Shown piece after piece: positions 40,501 through 55,500 of a stretch of 64,000 bases of DNA (positions are counted from its first letter, which is position 1; every line of letters starts with the position of its first letter). Source of the stretch: Cricetomys ansorgei (lineage: Eukaryota > Chordata > Mammalia > Rodentia > Nesomyidae); NCBI GenBank assembly GCA_026225945.1, contig JAMJFZ010001816.1, positions 2,487,501-2,551,500 of the forward strand. Reading direction: 5' to 3'. The notes beneath the pieces are model-generated. The model ran no database searches. It worked only from the letters and a program-made list of their open reading frames with translations, and had not been told where the DNA came from. The translations under genes and the position numbers were made by a program.

Positions 40501-43500
40501 TAAGACCAATGTTTTGGTGTATCAACTCAACTGCTGTATCTACCTTACCAAGACAAACACTGAAATCCTCCTTCCTTTACCCATGTCTTAGTTTAAAAAA
40601 AAAACAACCACAGAAAATCCCCCAATAAACAGTAACCCTTGAGGTTGGGAAGCTGGGGCAATTGGGTAGGTGTACTATAAAAATCAGAAACTCTTAACAT
40701 ACTATTTGAATAATGTCCAGAAAGCCAATTCTACTCTGTACATGTTTGCAACAGAAGGAGCATATATATGATCTAAACCAAAATAGGCTAAGGTCACACC
40801 AAATTTAAGTATGATGAAGGTAAAGCCTCGTAGCCAGACAAAGGTGTATAAAGGATTGAAAAAAATGTCCCCTTCTCCATGGCATGATACAGAGAAAGCT
40901 GAACTGAACTGAGCTAAAGAGAAAACAAATTACTTGTAAATCTCTAAAAGCTATCATTTCATAGAAGCCGTGTGTCTTAGTTAAGAGTTTCTATAACTGT
41001 GAAAAAAATACCATGACCTATTTAAAAACAGCTTAGTGATGACAGGGTCTATTTCAGCATAGTTTCATATTACTTTCCATCATCCAGGGAAGCCGAGGCA
41101 GGAGCTCAAGGCAGAAACTTTAGCAGAAGCCATAGATAAAACACTGCATACTGGCTGCTACCCATGGCTTGTTCAGCCTGTTTTCTTACACCTGCCTAGG
41201 CTGAGACCTCCACATTAATCACTAATCAAAATGCCCACAAAGGCTTACCAATAGGCCTATCTTATGGAAGCATTTCCTCAACTAAACTTCCTTCCTCTCA
41301 GATGAATCTAGCTTGTGTCAAATTGATAAGAAACTAGTATACCATATATAAAATACCATATAAGAGAGATGAAAGAACATATTATGTCTAGGATACTGTA
41401 AATAATTTAGTCTAAATCGTTTGGCTTTAGAACTGGGTGTTTCTTATCAGACATGAAGAATTTTAATATGTAGCTGGTGTCACTGTATGTGTAGGAAGAG
41501 ATGTCCACACCTCATGTGACTTTTCAATCTATAAGACTATACCTTGGACTTAGCTGCCTTAACAAGAATTTCATAATTGGAGGGAGGTGGCGCTGGATGT
41601 TTTCGAAGCAGAGCATGCTCAGAAAATTCTTCGTGAATTTTTTTTGCAACAGAAATATTAGCAAGTAACATAAATTCTTCCACCATGGAATTTGTTTCTC
41701 TGCCAGTTGGAAAAACATTAAGTAAGAAAAGAAGTTGAGATAGCTATACATCACATTTATCACAAGCTAACTTTTCTAGTGATAATGGAAGCACTTCCCA
41801 TGTAAAAACATTCATATGTGGCACAAATTTATTTTAATACATTTGATTTCTCAGCTACTATACTAACAGCCTATTAACTGTGTCTCTTCTGGGTAAATCT
41901 ACTACACTAGAAATTTTTCAAACTGTACTCAAAGAAAAAACTAACATTACTAACATAACTAAGATTACTAACATTATTAACATAAAACAAAACCACCATT
42001 TTCACCTCCTCCTATAAAAATAAAGCTGTGAAAATAAAGTTTAGTAGGAGAATTAAAAGCTAGGACATATAATATTATCCAAAGTTTTTACAAATAAATA
42101 ACTAATATACTTAGTTAATTTGAGTGCTTACCTCATGTGAGGCATTCTGCTGTAAATGCATGCACACAAACATACACAGACCCAGACACACCACACACAC
42201 CTGATTTCTAAGTAACAGATGTCCAACATTATTCTGTTCATAAAGGTCATTTCTATCAGCAACGTCAAAACTTATATTCACAGTTTGACATCTCAATTCT
42301 TAAAAAATCCTGACATGACTTTCATTCTCCACACTGATATTCCTTCTAAGTGCTAAGCTAGTTTAATAAATGATCTACATGCTGTATTTACTGTTTTCTT
42401 TCTCTGGAATCACTGAACACATTATTAATTTTCAATCATGTTTCAATTCTTAAAATAATCTACTTCTAAATTATATTAACTTTTTTAATATTAGAAAACT
42501 CTTCAAAAGGGGAAGTCAAATGACTGGTCAAAACTTCTTTATGTTATATAAAAAGGAGCAAAAAGATCCAAAGTTAAGAATTTGGTTAAAAAAAAAAAAT
42601 TTACTTTTTTTTAAAGATTATCTAACTTTTAATTATGTGTGTGTTGGGGCAGGGAGCTGTGTGTGAAATTACAGTCCTATAGAGGCCAGAGGTACTGAAT
42701 CCTCCTGGAGCTGCAGTCAAAAGCAGAAGTGAGCCATCAGATGTGAGTGCTGGGACCCAACCTTGGATCCTCTCAAAGAGCAGACTGTTAACTACTGAGC
42801 AATCTCTCCAGATGCAAAACCCATGGTCACACATCTCCATGTACAATATTAAGTACTTAAGAAATTAACCAGTGTGATCTCCCCGCGCCAAACTATCAAT
42901 ACTCAAGTTATAACATATGTTAAAGCAAATCATAGCAAATTTGAAAATTTTCTATCCTCTCTCAATTTTATGTAAGAAAAGCTTTGTAAGATGCTTTTCC
43001 AAATAGTTGCTAAGCCAAAAAATTTTACAGATATCCTAAATGCCACAGAATTGTTTGGGATATGAATGCTTTGTTCATTAGTATCTACACTAGACATTAT
43101 ATTTAAAATTAAAATCTAATATCAATATCTTAAAAAGTCACATGCTTTAGCTCCTTGGTCTGTAGATCTATTGGATCGTGAGTTTCACTGTCCATGTGGA
43201 ATCGAACTTCTGGAGAAGACAAAGTCAGAGCCCTGAGTAAAAATGAGAGAAATTAATCAGATGAGCCAAGGGCAGAAGAAAAAAAATTTTTTACAAGTAA
43301 TTCCTTTAAAACAGAAAATAAGTGTATCAAGTTCATAAGAGTTTTTCTTATGAAGTTTTTATGACTATCTACTAAGTTTCATGTTCTATTTTCATAGAAA
43401 ACCTAAAGCTCATGTTTTTATTGAGCAATCACTTTTTTTTTTTTTTAATGGCTAAAAGAACAGGCAGGCAGATTGGCAGCATTTTATTTTCTACGGAAAA

Positions 43501-46500
43501 CAATGTATGCGATGTGTGATGATGGAGAGGACAAGAACAACTCTTCCGTGGGTGGGTTAATCAAAGAAGATGCATAGGCAACCAGGTGGAGACCGATAAA
43601 ACTACCACTGATACATCATTAGAACTGATGGCTATTCATATCAGTCCACTGTGGATCTCAGCAAAAACTATTCTAAGGCTCTTTATGTGTGGTTTCATAA
43701 TGTGTTGACTAGTCCTTCAAAAAGTTTCCACAAGGTTACATTAAAAAATCTAATGCTTTTCAAATATGATGCTACTTGCATCAAGTCTCAAAGATGCTTT
43801 TTCTTTTTTTTTTTTTTTCCCCTTAGTTTTTTGAGACAATGTCTCAAATAGCCTTGGACTAGCTATTCAGACCAGGTTGGTGTAGAAGTCAGAGATCCAC
43901 CTACCTCTGCCTCCCAAGTGCAAGGATTAAAGTCATGTGCCACCATGCATGGCCTGCAAGTAACTTTAATGAGGTTGGACAATCTTGGGCAATAGTTGAG
44001 AAGTTAAGAGTTAACCTTATACTTAAGTGACAAGCTTGAGCAGAATAACTCTATTTTCATGCATACCTCATCTGTAGTCTTAAATTTCATATTGACAGTT
44101 ATTCAAATATGGTAGTCACTGGTCACATGTGACTATTGAGCATTAGTGGTTGGTAAGAGTATATAAAAATGCTCACTTGCTAATATTCAGGAACTTATGT
44201 AGACACTGTGTATGAATAGTCCAGAGATAGAGTTTGCATCACCAGCAAAAACATTTTTGCAACTGATTGTTGGATGTAGTGAGAACCCAGGGACCCAGGG
44301 ACCAACCTCTGAAATGCTCTTGTATTTGGCTTAGAAGAGTCTTCAAGATTAAAGCTACTTTTAACTGCTTTCTTTCAACAAGTTTGAACTGATACTCTCT
44401 TATGCCTGTTATGGTTAAGCAAATGCCATGACATAATTAAACATAGTCTACCAGGTAATAAATCACTGTTCTAACAAATCAAATACTCTTAAGAAGCCAA
44501 ATGTTATCCCAATATCATAATTGAATAATTAAGGCATATCTTAGTAGATTTATTAGAACATACCCTTTTTCAATTCTTCCTTTTTTTAGAACTTTAGCTA
44601 GTTTATTTAGTCCACGGAGACTAGTAGTGATATCATCGCTCATGGTTGCTGAATCAATTCTCATCTGTGCTTCAGCATATGTAAGAGAAGCCTAAGAAAA
44701 AAAACTTTAGGTTAATATAATTCTCATAACTGATAAAAACGTATTTACTGTTTGAACCATACTTTGTGCATGTGCATATTCATGTGTTCGTACTGGCCCA
44801 CACGCCACCATGCCAATATGGTGGTAGAGGTGCTGGTTCTCCCTCATCAAGGCAAGGTCTCTCTCACCTACTGCTTGATAGCCAGGTTAGCCTGTCTATG
44901 AGCTGAGGTGATTCTCATGTCTCTGCCTCCTACATCCTTTTACAGACATGTACTCCACAATGTCCAGCTTTATGTGAGATCTGGGAATTCTAATAAGAAT
45001 TTTCTGGCTTGCAGAGCAAGCATTTTACACACTCAGCCATCTCCCCACCTCTAAACCGTATTATTTCATCTCATATTCCCAATACATAGATATCCACGAT
45101 TTCAGGAACCCTAAAATAAATAAGAGAAATCTACAATGATTCTTAACACTTTACATCTGCAATTTTTGGTTTGCTTAACTCAGGCACTATATATTAATAT
45201 ATCACATTCATTATATAACATAAGCAATTTTCCATTAAAATAAGGAAAATGGCAGTTTCTTTAATGCTTTCATAGTTTAGCTAGTATACTTTTAGGTAAT
45301 ACTAGAATAAGACACAAGACAGTTTCTGGCTAATTAAACAACAAAACAAAGCAGAAGATTGGATGAAAATAAGAAAAGTTTAAAGCAATCTCTAGTGACA
45401 GGTAATGCAAATATGGAAATAGCTGCTTCTGCTCCTATTTCTATCTAGATAAAAACCAGTATTTTTTTCAGATTGAAAGATAAACGTAGCATTATAATTC
45501 ATGCTCAGTGTAAGGGAGTAACATAATAATTAAATCAAGTTTCTGGGAACACCTTTGTCTACTAAGGACTAAGAGTTCCCTTTCTAAAATGTTTTATATA
45601 TTCACTAATCTTAATTTTAATTCACATAATTTTGTTAAAACTATGTCTTAGAGGATTGTTGCCTCAATGTACTCTAAAATTATGAATCTCTGAAAGCTAA
45701 AATAATTCTCATATCACTGCTGGTTACCAGTGCTTTCTACTAGTTATCAGAACAGAATGATACTAACTTGGAAGACAAAATTTGGCTAACTTCTGAAGTA
45801 TCATTACCAGAAAAAGGATCTCACATACTCTGAAGGACTACTTAGAGCAAAATGAGGATGAATGTAAGAAAATATTTGAAGAGGTACAAAAATAAGAAAG
45901 TCTGGCTCCATTCTGTTTGAACATAGTCTTAGGTTAGTTCCACTGGAATGCAACTATGAATATCCATGATGCATATGCTAACTTCTCAAACACTGATGTT
46001 TTTAAGAAGGAATAGCCTCAATTACGAAGGTTACTGAGTTAGGGCACAAAGCCCTTCTTTCGTTGGTCTTCCAAGGTAAGTAAGCTCTCAGTTCCTGAAT
46101 ACTGGACAATGACTACATAAATCTGAATAACATCAATAATTAAGCAAGTTGATCTGAGTAACATCAATAATTAAGCAAGTTTTAAATTCTGAAGCAAACT
46201 AGAAAATGCTACAATACTGAAAAAAATTAATTTTACAGAACCTAACTTTTTCAAAAGTATCTAAGAAGTTGTTAAAAGCACCAAAAGTTTGAAACATCAG
46301 AAATGAATCATAACACTAACCTTTGAATTAATGACACTTTTTGTAAATCTTGTCTTTAAGATTTCAGCATTATGATTCATTTCCCAAATACAGGAAAATG
46401 CCAACCTTCAGAGAAAAAGAGACAGTATTTGTTTATGGGAGTTAATCAACAGAGTCAACAAGACACTCTTAAAAACAATGCTGAAATACCTGTCAACGTT

Positions 46501-49500
46501 GGATCTTAAGGAACATAAGTTAGAGCTAAGCAACTCTGGAACCATGTCAATCCTCTGAAAAAGATGACAACATCTTAATTACTCGTCACACTCAGACATC
46601 TTAACTACCGTCAAATAGCATAAAGTGAGCAGAAAGGGAGGAGGTATATTCTGGTACTTTTGACTGGAAAATGACAAAGTCTATAGGAAAAGACACAAAA
46701 CTGTTACAGAAGGCAAAAAAGGTGGCAATCATGCCAGTGGATTAAGCGGTCAGTCCTCTATATGAAGCACCTACCTATCCTCTCAAAATCTGAACTTTCT
46801 GGTCAACTTTCTGGTTGATAACTGATAGCTTAGACACCCTTACCAGCTGAGTGAGATTAACCACTGATTAACCAAAGCTACATGGTGTTTTAAACACTTA
46901 AAAGTGAGAGGAAAAAATTAAAATTTTGAGATTAAGTTTTATGGTGTACTTTGAGCATGAACTTATAACAGATCAGCCTTCCCTCTCTTCCCCTATAATC
47001 ACCTGCTATATATAAATCTATGAAACCATACTTTAAGAGAGTATTTTTTGTGGTATGCAGGTTTTACTTGTATGTATGTGTATGTACCATGTACGTGCCT
47101 GGTGCCTGAGGAGGTTGGAAAGGACATGAGATACCCTGAAAATGGAGATACAGACTGCTGTGAGCCATCATGTGGGTTCAGGGAATCAAACCCAGGTCCT
47201 CTGGAAGAGTAGTCAATGTTCTTAACTTCTGAGCCACCTCCCCAAACCCCTTAAAAATTATACTTAAAGAATAAATGCTAACTAACTTATATCAACTACA
47301 TTTAAATGTCATTTGGACCACTGGATAGCAAAACAAAGCAAATTACAATTTTGTTTTGTATCTGAGTGTGGTATATGTCCTTGTTCAGGTAGGGAGGCCA
47401 AAGGTTGACATTAGGTGTCTTCCCTGATCACACTCCACTGTATTTTTTGAGACAGGGTCTCTCACCAAACCCAAATTTCACTGATTTGGCTATTCTGGCT
47501 GGTAAATGAGCTTCAGGGATTTGCCTGTTTATACCCACCAATGCTTGGGTTAAAGGTATGGTCAAGTTTCTATTTGGCTCTACAGAGCTGAACTCAAGCC
47601 CTCATGCTTGTGTGAGAGGTACTTTACCAACTGACCCACTGAACCAGAACACAAAATGTAGTATTTTCTGTGATTTAGGACACCTTCATCCATGTATTTC
47701 TTTCAGCTAAATATATCATGTATTTACTTCAACTGTGATTGTTCACAAATCCAAAAGTTCCTGGCTCAGCCTTCAGGAAGATGAGGCAGGAGAATTAAGA
47801 GTTTGAGGCCAGCCTGGCCTACATATCAAGACTCCATACCCATCAAAACAAAACAAAATGCATAGTATTATGATCACTAGTAGATTTTAAATTTAATACA
47901 TACCTTTTCACAAAGATAAACAGTTGTCCCTCTTCTGGCTGATTCTTGATCCAATGCATTTCCTGGCCTGATAAAATGGCTAACATCAGCAATATGAACA
48001 CCAACCTTCAAAAGATTTAAATGAAAGGATGTCAATCTGGATTATTAACAGCACACTTAAAATAGAATTTAGATGAGAAGAAATGTAGATAAACTAAAAA
48101 TGGACTTAGTCACAACTACTATTTCTGACATAGACCTATCAGTTTTTGCAGTTATAATTTTATATTCTACCCTGAGTCAAAAAACAATGAACCGTAGGAC
48201 TGCATCACATTTAGGTAAGAGTGTTGAGACAACGTAGACTGTAAAGGATCACTTGGAAGATGTTTTTGTTATTTTGATTTCTTTAAAAATGGAAAATGGC
48301 ATATGGATTAGGTTTGTGTTCCCACCCCAGGTGTGGTAGACATTTATGAGTTGGATTTGGAATGCTAGATGCAGGTGGCTATAATTTGGTTATGTGCAGT
48401 TGTTCTGGCACTTGTGTAGCTTGTCTTTGGAATTGTATGCCGCATGGGTTTATGGGGAATTTTCGGCTTAAGGGCATAAAAGGTCTGAAGCCCCAAGAGT
48501 CAGGTGGGAATTGGTTGGTGGTTTCTTGGTTGAGCTGCTGTCACTAGTTAGTGTGATAATTTCTAAAAGAACAAAGGTTGGAGAGATTCGAGGTTAGGAC
48601 AGCCTAAAAGGAAGATGTGAAGATTTCTATCTTTCTCTCTTTCTGTATCAAGACCGCTTGTAAAAGTGGAGAACATTTCTATCTTTGCGTTCCTTATCCC
48701 CAAATAGACGGTAAAAGATTGTGGCGTACTGCTACGATAGATACCTCCAAATTTCCATTACTGAGTTCTCTACAATGCAGGGCATCATCTATGTCAGTGC
48801 ATCCTGGAGGGTCTACACTGCAAACACACAGATGTCTCAGGTCTTCTCGATTTTTCATATCCTAGAAGATGCCATGTAAAAAGAAATAAAAAAAAAAATA
48901 ACTTAAGTAATACAACAGCAACATAGTTCTCAGGAAATAAATATCTCCATAAAAATAAGTTAGCTTTCCATGTTATGGAGCAACTTGACATATACTATTA
49001 GTTCTATGGCCTTTCAGTGAAAAAAAGCAAATGATTTGTGAAATATCTAAAAATGCTGTAACTAACTAAATGTGAGAAAAAAGGAGCCATGATGTCTACA
49101 TATTTAAAACACATACAGAAATTAAATTACATCCAGTCTGTTAGTACAGTCCTGCAATCCTAGATACTCAGGAGGCTGAGGCAGGAGAAATGCAAGTTCA
49201 AGCCTACTTGGGTTACAGAGTAAGATCTACGCCAGCCTAGGCAACTTTTTCTGAAAAGAAAAACAAAACTATAAAATTAGAAAACTTATAAAAATGAGAA
49301 TTTAGCTCAGTGGTAGAGTGCTTGACTAACCTGCTTAAGGCCCTAGGTTCAATCCCCAGTACAAACCACAAAGAAATAAAACCTCCCTAGGATAAGGTAA
49401 CAGATAATATTCAACTTACCTTCTCAGTAATGCTCCAGGGCATCTTTGGCAGGAAGCTAAGAACAGCCTGGGAAAAAGGCTGATGAGGAACATCGTGCTC

Positions 49501-52500
49501 AAGCAGCAAAACCTCTGTTTCTGTCTCTTTCTCTCCAACATCACCTAAATTTTTTACAAAGTGTCCCTGAAATCAAAAGGTACATTTTACAGCTAAGGCC
49601 TGCTGGCTGCTGTTCCCCTTGCACCACTCTCAGCAATAAGGCCTAATTTGCAACTAATTCATATCTTATTATACTAAGTTTTCCAGCATTGGATAAATCA
49701 CCTCAGCATTTCTAAATGTTTCTCTAACTACAAATTAAAAACAACCCTTTGGGTCTGAAAAGATGGTGCAGTGATTAAGAACATTGGTTGTTCTTACAGA
49801 GGACCCAGGTTCAATTCCCAGTCCCACATGGTGGCTCAGTCACAGGAGATCTGACCAACACCCACTCTGGTCTCCCTGGGTGCCAGGCATGTAATAAGGT
49901 ACACAGACATACATTTAGGTAAAACACCCATATACATAAAAACGAACTAATGAGCAAGCAAAAACCCTTTGGTAAATTAAAAGTGAAAGTGACAAGACTT
50001 AACTGCCTTTGAGGCCTGGTTCTTAGACCATAATGCATGCTTATTTCCTGCTAACTTCAATGTAAAATGTACTTTGCAAGCAATAGTTTTAAAATCTACT
50101 TAGAATTTGTTTAGCACCCAAATGCTTCTTCCATAAAGTTGATCAGTAAAAGTTGTTTGACAATTTCAGTAAAAGTAGCCACATGACCTACACTGGAATG
50201 GTAACAGTGAAATATCTGTGTACATAAAAATACTCTATTTTTACTGAAAATCAACAGTACTAGTAACAAATTTTTAATTAAATACACAAAGGTAAAAACC
50301 AGTATTTTAAGCTTACATTTGGATATCTAGAATTTCTGGGCCAACCATCAATGGCAACAATAATTCTTCGTCCTTCTAATGCAGAAGCCTGTCTGGTTTC
50401 TATCCGAATTCGTGGAATTCTCTTATCAGCAGGTGTAAAAAGATGTCTTCTTGACTATTAAGAAAAAAAACAGTCCAGGGATCAACCTTAGGCCCTAACA
50501 CAACATCACTAACCCAGGAAAAATGACTTACATACACAGAATCTGGACAAAGGGGCAAAGAGAAAGCTTTGAGTTCTAGTCAGTGATTATCATTTTTAAT
50601 AATGGCGTCACGTGCTTTACTTACCTCTTTAATATCAGACTTGGAAAGCATGCCGCAATATGGTCTCCAATTCCTTTTTATTATTCCTACGACTCTACCT
50701 GTAGGCTTTAACATTTTTTCACTTGCAGCAGCCTTAAACTGAAATATAAAAAACAAAATTCTTCTGTTGTTTTTCTTCTAAGAAAAATGATTTTTCTTCT
50801 GAATTATGATATGCACAAGGACACTAATACTTTCCGGTAGCAAATAATGAGATGAAATTCAGAACGTTTATGTCTCAAAGTTCTACACAAGCATGCCAAC
50901 CGAACAATGCTAATTGTTCCATAATAAAGCACTCCATAAAACAGTAAGTCAAGAAGCACATAGCTGAATAAATGTGTCAGAACTCACTGTTTTCCAATTT
51001 ATATTAGGATTTACTGACAAAACCATATGTAAGTCTAGGAATAATGAGAGACTAAGATTACCTAAATAGATTAAAATACCAGTTTAAGCTAGTTAGATAA
51101 ACTGTACTTTTTATGGTGATCAGGTCATGTTGGATCTAATCCATTACAAAGTAAATGTATCTTTAACTGTTCTATCTTTTCCAAATTAAAAGTCAAATAA
51201 AGAAAATAAGCCAATAAAAATAGATCTTAGAATATTACAGTTAGAATATTAGACCTCTAATACTCCCCAAAGGACTGGATTCTCAAGAATAATGTTATAG
51301 TAAGACTTCAGAAAATTGAACGTTACTAATATAAAAAGAGCTACACATGCTATATTTAATACATTTATCCTCATAAATAGGTCATTCCTAATAGATGTAC
51401 TAACATGTAAGAAATAACTTATCCTCTCTAATAAATATATTAGTAGAAATGGAATAATTAAGCATCTCCAAATGCAAAGATCCAAAAAGCACATTTTCTT
51501 AGAAAATTTTAAAGTTGCATAAAAAATTTCAGAAAATTTTTAAAAATTTCTATTTACTTAAACTTCATTAATTCAGATCACATACTGAATGTCACAAATT
51601 TCCATTTGCAAACTCAATTTTCTTGTACTCAGACCCATATAAGTCAAACATCATTGAAAGAATATGTTTGTATACTCAGCAGAAATCAATTATGTACATG
51701 ACTTGTATTAAATTTAAAACTACAGAACATGGGACTGGAGAGATGGCTCAGTAGTTAAGAGCTGGATGTTCTCCAGGGGATTTGAGTTCAATTCCCAGTA
51801 TGGAGGCTCACAACTGTCAGTAGTTCCAGTTCCAGGTGATCTGACATCCTCTTCTGGCTTCTGCAGGCAATGCACACACATGCTGCACAAACATACATGC
51901 AGACAAAATATCTATACATTTAAGATAAAAATGAATAAATCTTTAAAAAAATTTCAGAAGTATGATTTCATTCAAGAAATACACTGAAAACAATGGCATG
52001 TTAAATATTGCAACAATACAGACAAAAACAAAACTTGCTTTCTCTCATACCATGAGTTCTCTCTCCTCTTCTTTCTCCACATCATCTTCATTTTGACCTT
52101 CATCTTGTAAAACCACAGAGGATGGTGCCACCCACTGACTCTTGGGCAGAAGCTCCACGGCTACAATGTCTTCATGAATACTTCTGTTTAGATGTTTAAG
52201 TCCCTGTATAAGTATCTGTATAAACCAACAAATGGCATGTGTTGAAACAGATTTAATGATAATAATGAAAAAGTTATCTAGGGTGACATATGGTCTAACT
52301 ACTGCATGTAATATCTATTTCTCCTTGTTGTTCCTGTTTTAAGATAATATTCTGAGTCAGGCTTTCTGAGTAAAAGTGCTTGTTACAAAGACTTAAGTTG
52401 ATCGGAATGTGGTCCACAGAACCCTTGGTAGACGGAGAAAACCAACTTCTGAAAGTTGTCCTTTATCTCCCCAACATACTGTGGCAGGTGCATCCCCGAC

Positions 52501-55500
52501 TCATACATTCACAAAAATTAAAATATTAAAGTACTGTTTTCATTATACAATCTTAATATATAAACTTTAAAGAGAAAAAAAAAAAACAACAGGATATATG
52601 GGTTTTGTCTATGACTGTACCATAAACAAAGCAATACTAAACTTGAGAAAATTAAAACTATTTAAATCTCAAAATCTTGGTGGGTAAAAATGAAAACACA
52701 ACTACTTTCATAGATAGGGCTGAAGACTAAGTGAAATGCTGCAAGTCAAAAGTTAGACAAACTTTACGAACAGCAAACACTCTAAAAGCTAGCTGCTCCC
52801 AGCTGTCATGAGCTTGTGAGTCCTCTTTTTATTGTGCAAATAGAATTCATTACAAGTAGAAGTAGATGCATAAAGAGAAATCTCTCAGTTTATAGTATTT
52901 GATGATTATCTTAAAAGTGAGTTAGCAGAAAAAATTTAAATAATCAGTCTCATAAAAAAGTCATTTATTGTACTAGTGTTCATTACTTTCTTATCAAGGT
53001 AGACTGGAGAAATGGGTCTGTCATAAGGTGCTTGCTTGCAAGCATGCAGATATGAATTTAAGCCTGCAAACCACATAAAAAGGCCGGGCATGGCAGTCCA
53101 TGCGTGTCACAGCCCTGAGCATGTGGAGAAAGAAGGATCTCTGGAGCTCACTGGCCAGTAAGTCCAGCCTAACTTGTGAGCCTTAGGCCAAAAGAAAGCG
53201 TACCTGTAAGGAACTAGACCATACTCTACAGATATCACTGGAAGCTGTCCCATGGCCTCCATACTCACATGTACACAAATACACACATGAATTAAAAATA
53301 AAAAGGAAAACTTAAATTCTCCTACAAAAATTTAATGAATACAAAGTATGTTGCTGTATCAAGAATTTACAGAGGGGCCAACGAGATGGCTCAGCAGGAA
53401 CTTAGGCTTGTCACTAAGCCTAACATTCTGAGTTCAACACCTGAGACCCACTGTTTTGAAGCAGAGAACCAATGCCTGCACAAATTGTTTTCTGACCTCC
53501 ACACATATGCACACACGTGTGCATGCACATATACATACACACAATAAAATGCATTTACATACTTACCTCTTTATCTTCTTCATCTCCATGAATCCACACT
53601 GTAGCTTCTAAGTAATTTTCCCTGCTAGCTCTAAATGTTCCTTGAAGGTATGAGCCAGATTTTATGCCTTGTTGGAGCTTACTTAAGGGAAGGTGCTCTG
53701 AAAATATTATTTTTCCACTTTCTATTTCATTCTATGAAATAAGCAAATCAAAAGTCTGTGTAAGGTACTGTTTTCATTAGTATCATACAAGTTAAAAATC
53801 TACATTATATAGTGTACAATTGAATTAAAATGCATAGAGCAAAATATTTTCTCAGACCACTGCTATTACAAAAACAACTTGCTGTAATAAAAGTGGTATC
53901 TTTTAATGATGTTCAACATGGTAGCCACTAAGCACAAATACCCTTCAATAGTTATATAATAGTTATATAATATAACTGAGAAAATGGACTTTTAAATTTA
54001 AATTACATTTAAGCAGCTACATACAAACCAATATCTACTTATTAGATAGAGTGCTCCAAACATATATTCCAAAAGGCCAATCAAGCTTGTGTCTTGTACC
54101 ATTCTTTTAGTTTTGCAAAGTAGTTAAAGACAAACAGGATGGGAGAAAAACAGAATGGCTATTTGCATCATGTCTGATTAAATAGGGCTACTTCTGTAAC
54201 AACAGCTAACCCTGTTATCAGGTAATAAACACTTGAGTTTCCAAGAGGATATAAAGTCAACTGTTTTCCTGAGTTTTGATAATGGTAGATAAGTGCTTTA
54301 AAATACATTTTGATCGTTGAAGTGTGAAATTCAATGTGAAGTTCGACAGCCTCAGAATGGCTACTTTAACTATACAGAAGTCCATTCAGACTTTAGGTCT
54401 GATTGATATTTCTGAATGCTTTTTTTATTTGTGAGTTCTTATGATAAACTTTAAAGAAATTAAGAAAACTCAATAGCTATCATTTACATTTCACGTAGCT
54501 ATGTACCAAGCAGAGAAAAGAATGTTATGAATGCTTCCAATTATATTTCATTCAGCTCTCCTTGTAATGGTATAGTTATTGCTAAATGTGAGTAGTGTGT
54601 GTACCCATAAACTGAAAAGTAAGAGTTGAAGTTCTCCTCAGTGGTTTTTCTCACACTAGCTATTACTGTCACCCTTTACTTTGTCTCAGCCTCCAGTCTT
54701 TCCACTGATTGTCTTTTACACTGCCAGTAGTCTTACAAATAAATACATTTCTGATCACTGCTCTCTGCTCCCAACTCACTCTTATATGCTCTTTGTTTCT
54801 TTTAGCCTGACATATAACAAAGAGCTCGGTCCTATCATAGTAGACCTTTACGGAGGTTGTTATTAACCACTTGAAAAATTGACCTATAGAATAAATAAAT
54901 GCTAGCTCACATTGTAGAGTCTTCCTGTAATGTTCCGTATTTCCTATGACTCCTTTCCTGTCTCTTTTAGACTTCATGTTGCATACATGGTTAGTCACTC
55001 TTTATTATCAAACTACTAAATTATTCACAAATGAGCCATGAGTTCATTTATTTTTTCATTCAATGAACAGAGATACTATGTGTCAAACCCTATTTTAGAA
55101 AGCCGATTTATTTAACAATGGCATTTCAGTAAGCCAATCACAATTCCCTTGTTTATAACCTAACTGTTCCTATTCTAGCTTACTGGCATGTTCTGATTTT
55201 TGAAATTTGGTAACTATAAGCCTAATATCCAAGATGGCTATTTTTATATTTTCATCTTTTTGAAAACAGAACATACTGAAACATACCATTTCTTCAGACA
55301 AACAAGCAAGACGATCTATAAGTTCAGGGTTAGCAGTCAGGCTCTTTACATACTCTTCACCTGAAAAATAACATTTTAAAATTCAAGTGTCTAATTTTAT
55401 CTAGGCATGAGATAAGATGGATGATCTCATTTTGACAGTACGTCTGTCCTTTTTTTTTTAAAACAAGTAAAACAAAAAGCAATCTGTTGATCATAACCAA

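Noticed and set aside
43490..43780. Possible processed pseudogene in DIS3 intron 14
   Set aside because: No frame gave a recognisable protein and there is no poly(A) tail or target duplication at its ends.
48250..48620. Possible LTR (TATA-like 'ggcataaaagg', mixed GC content) before DIS3 exon 10
   Set aside because: No clear TG...CA ends, target duplication or recognised family; left as unclassified intron.
49288..49378. tRNA-like sequence with A and B boxes
   Set aside because: It is an ID SINE with an A-rich tail; no cloverleaf with a complete acceptor stem was seen. The same applies to the other ID and B2 heads.
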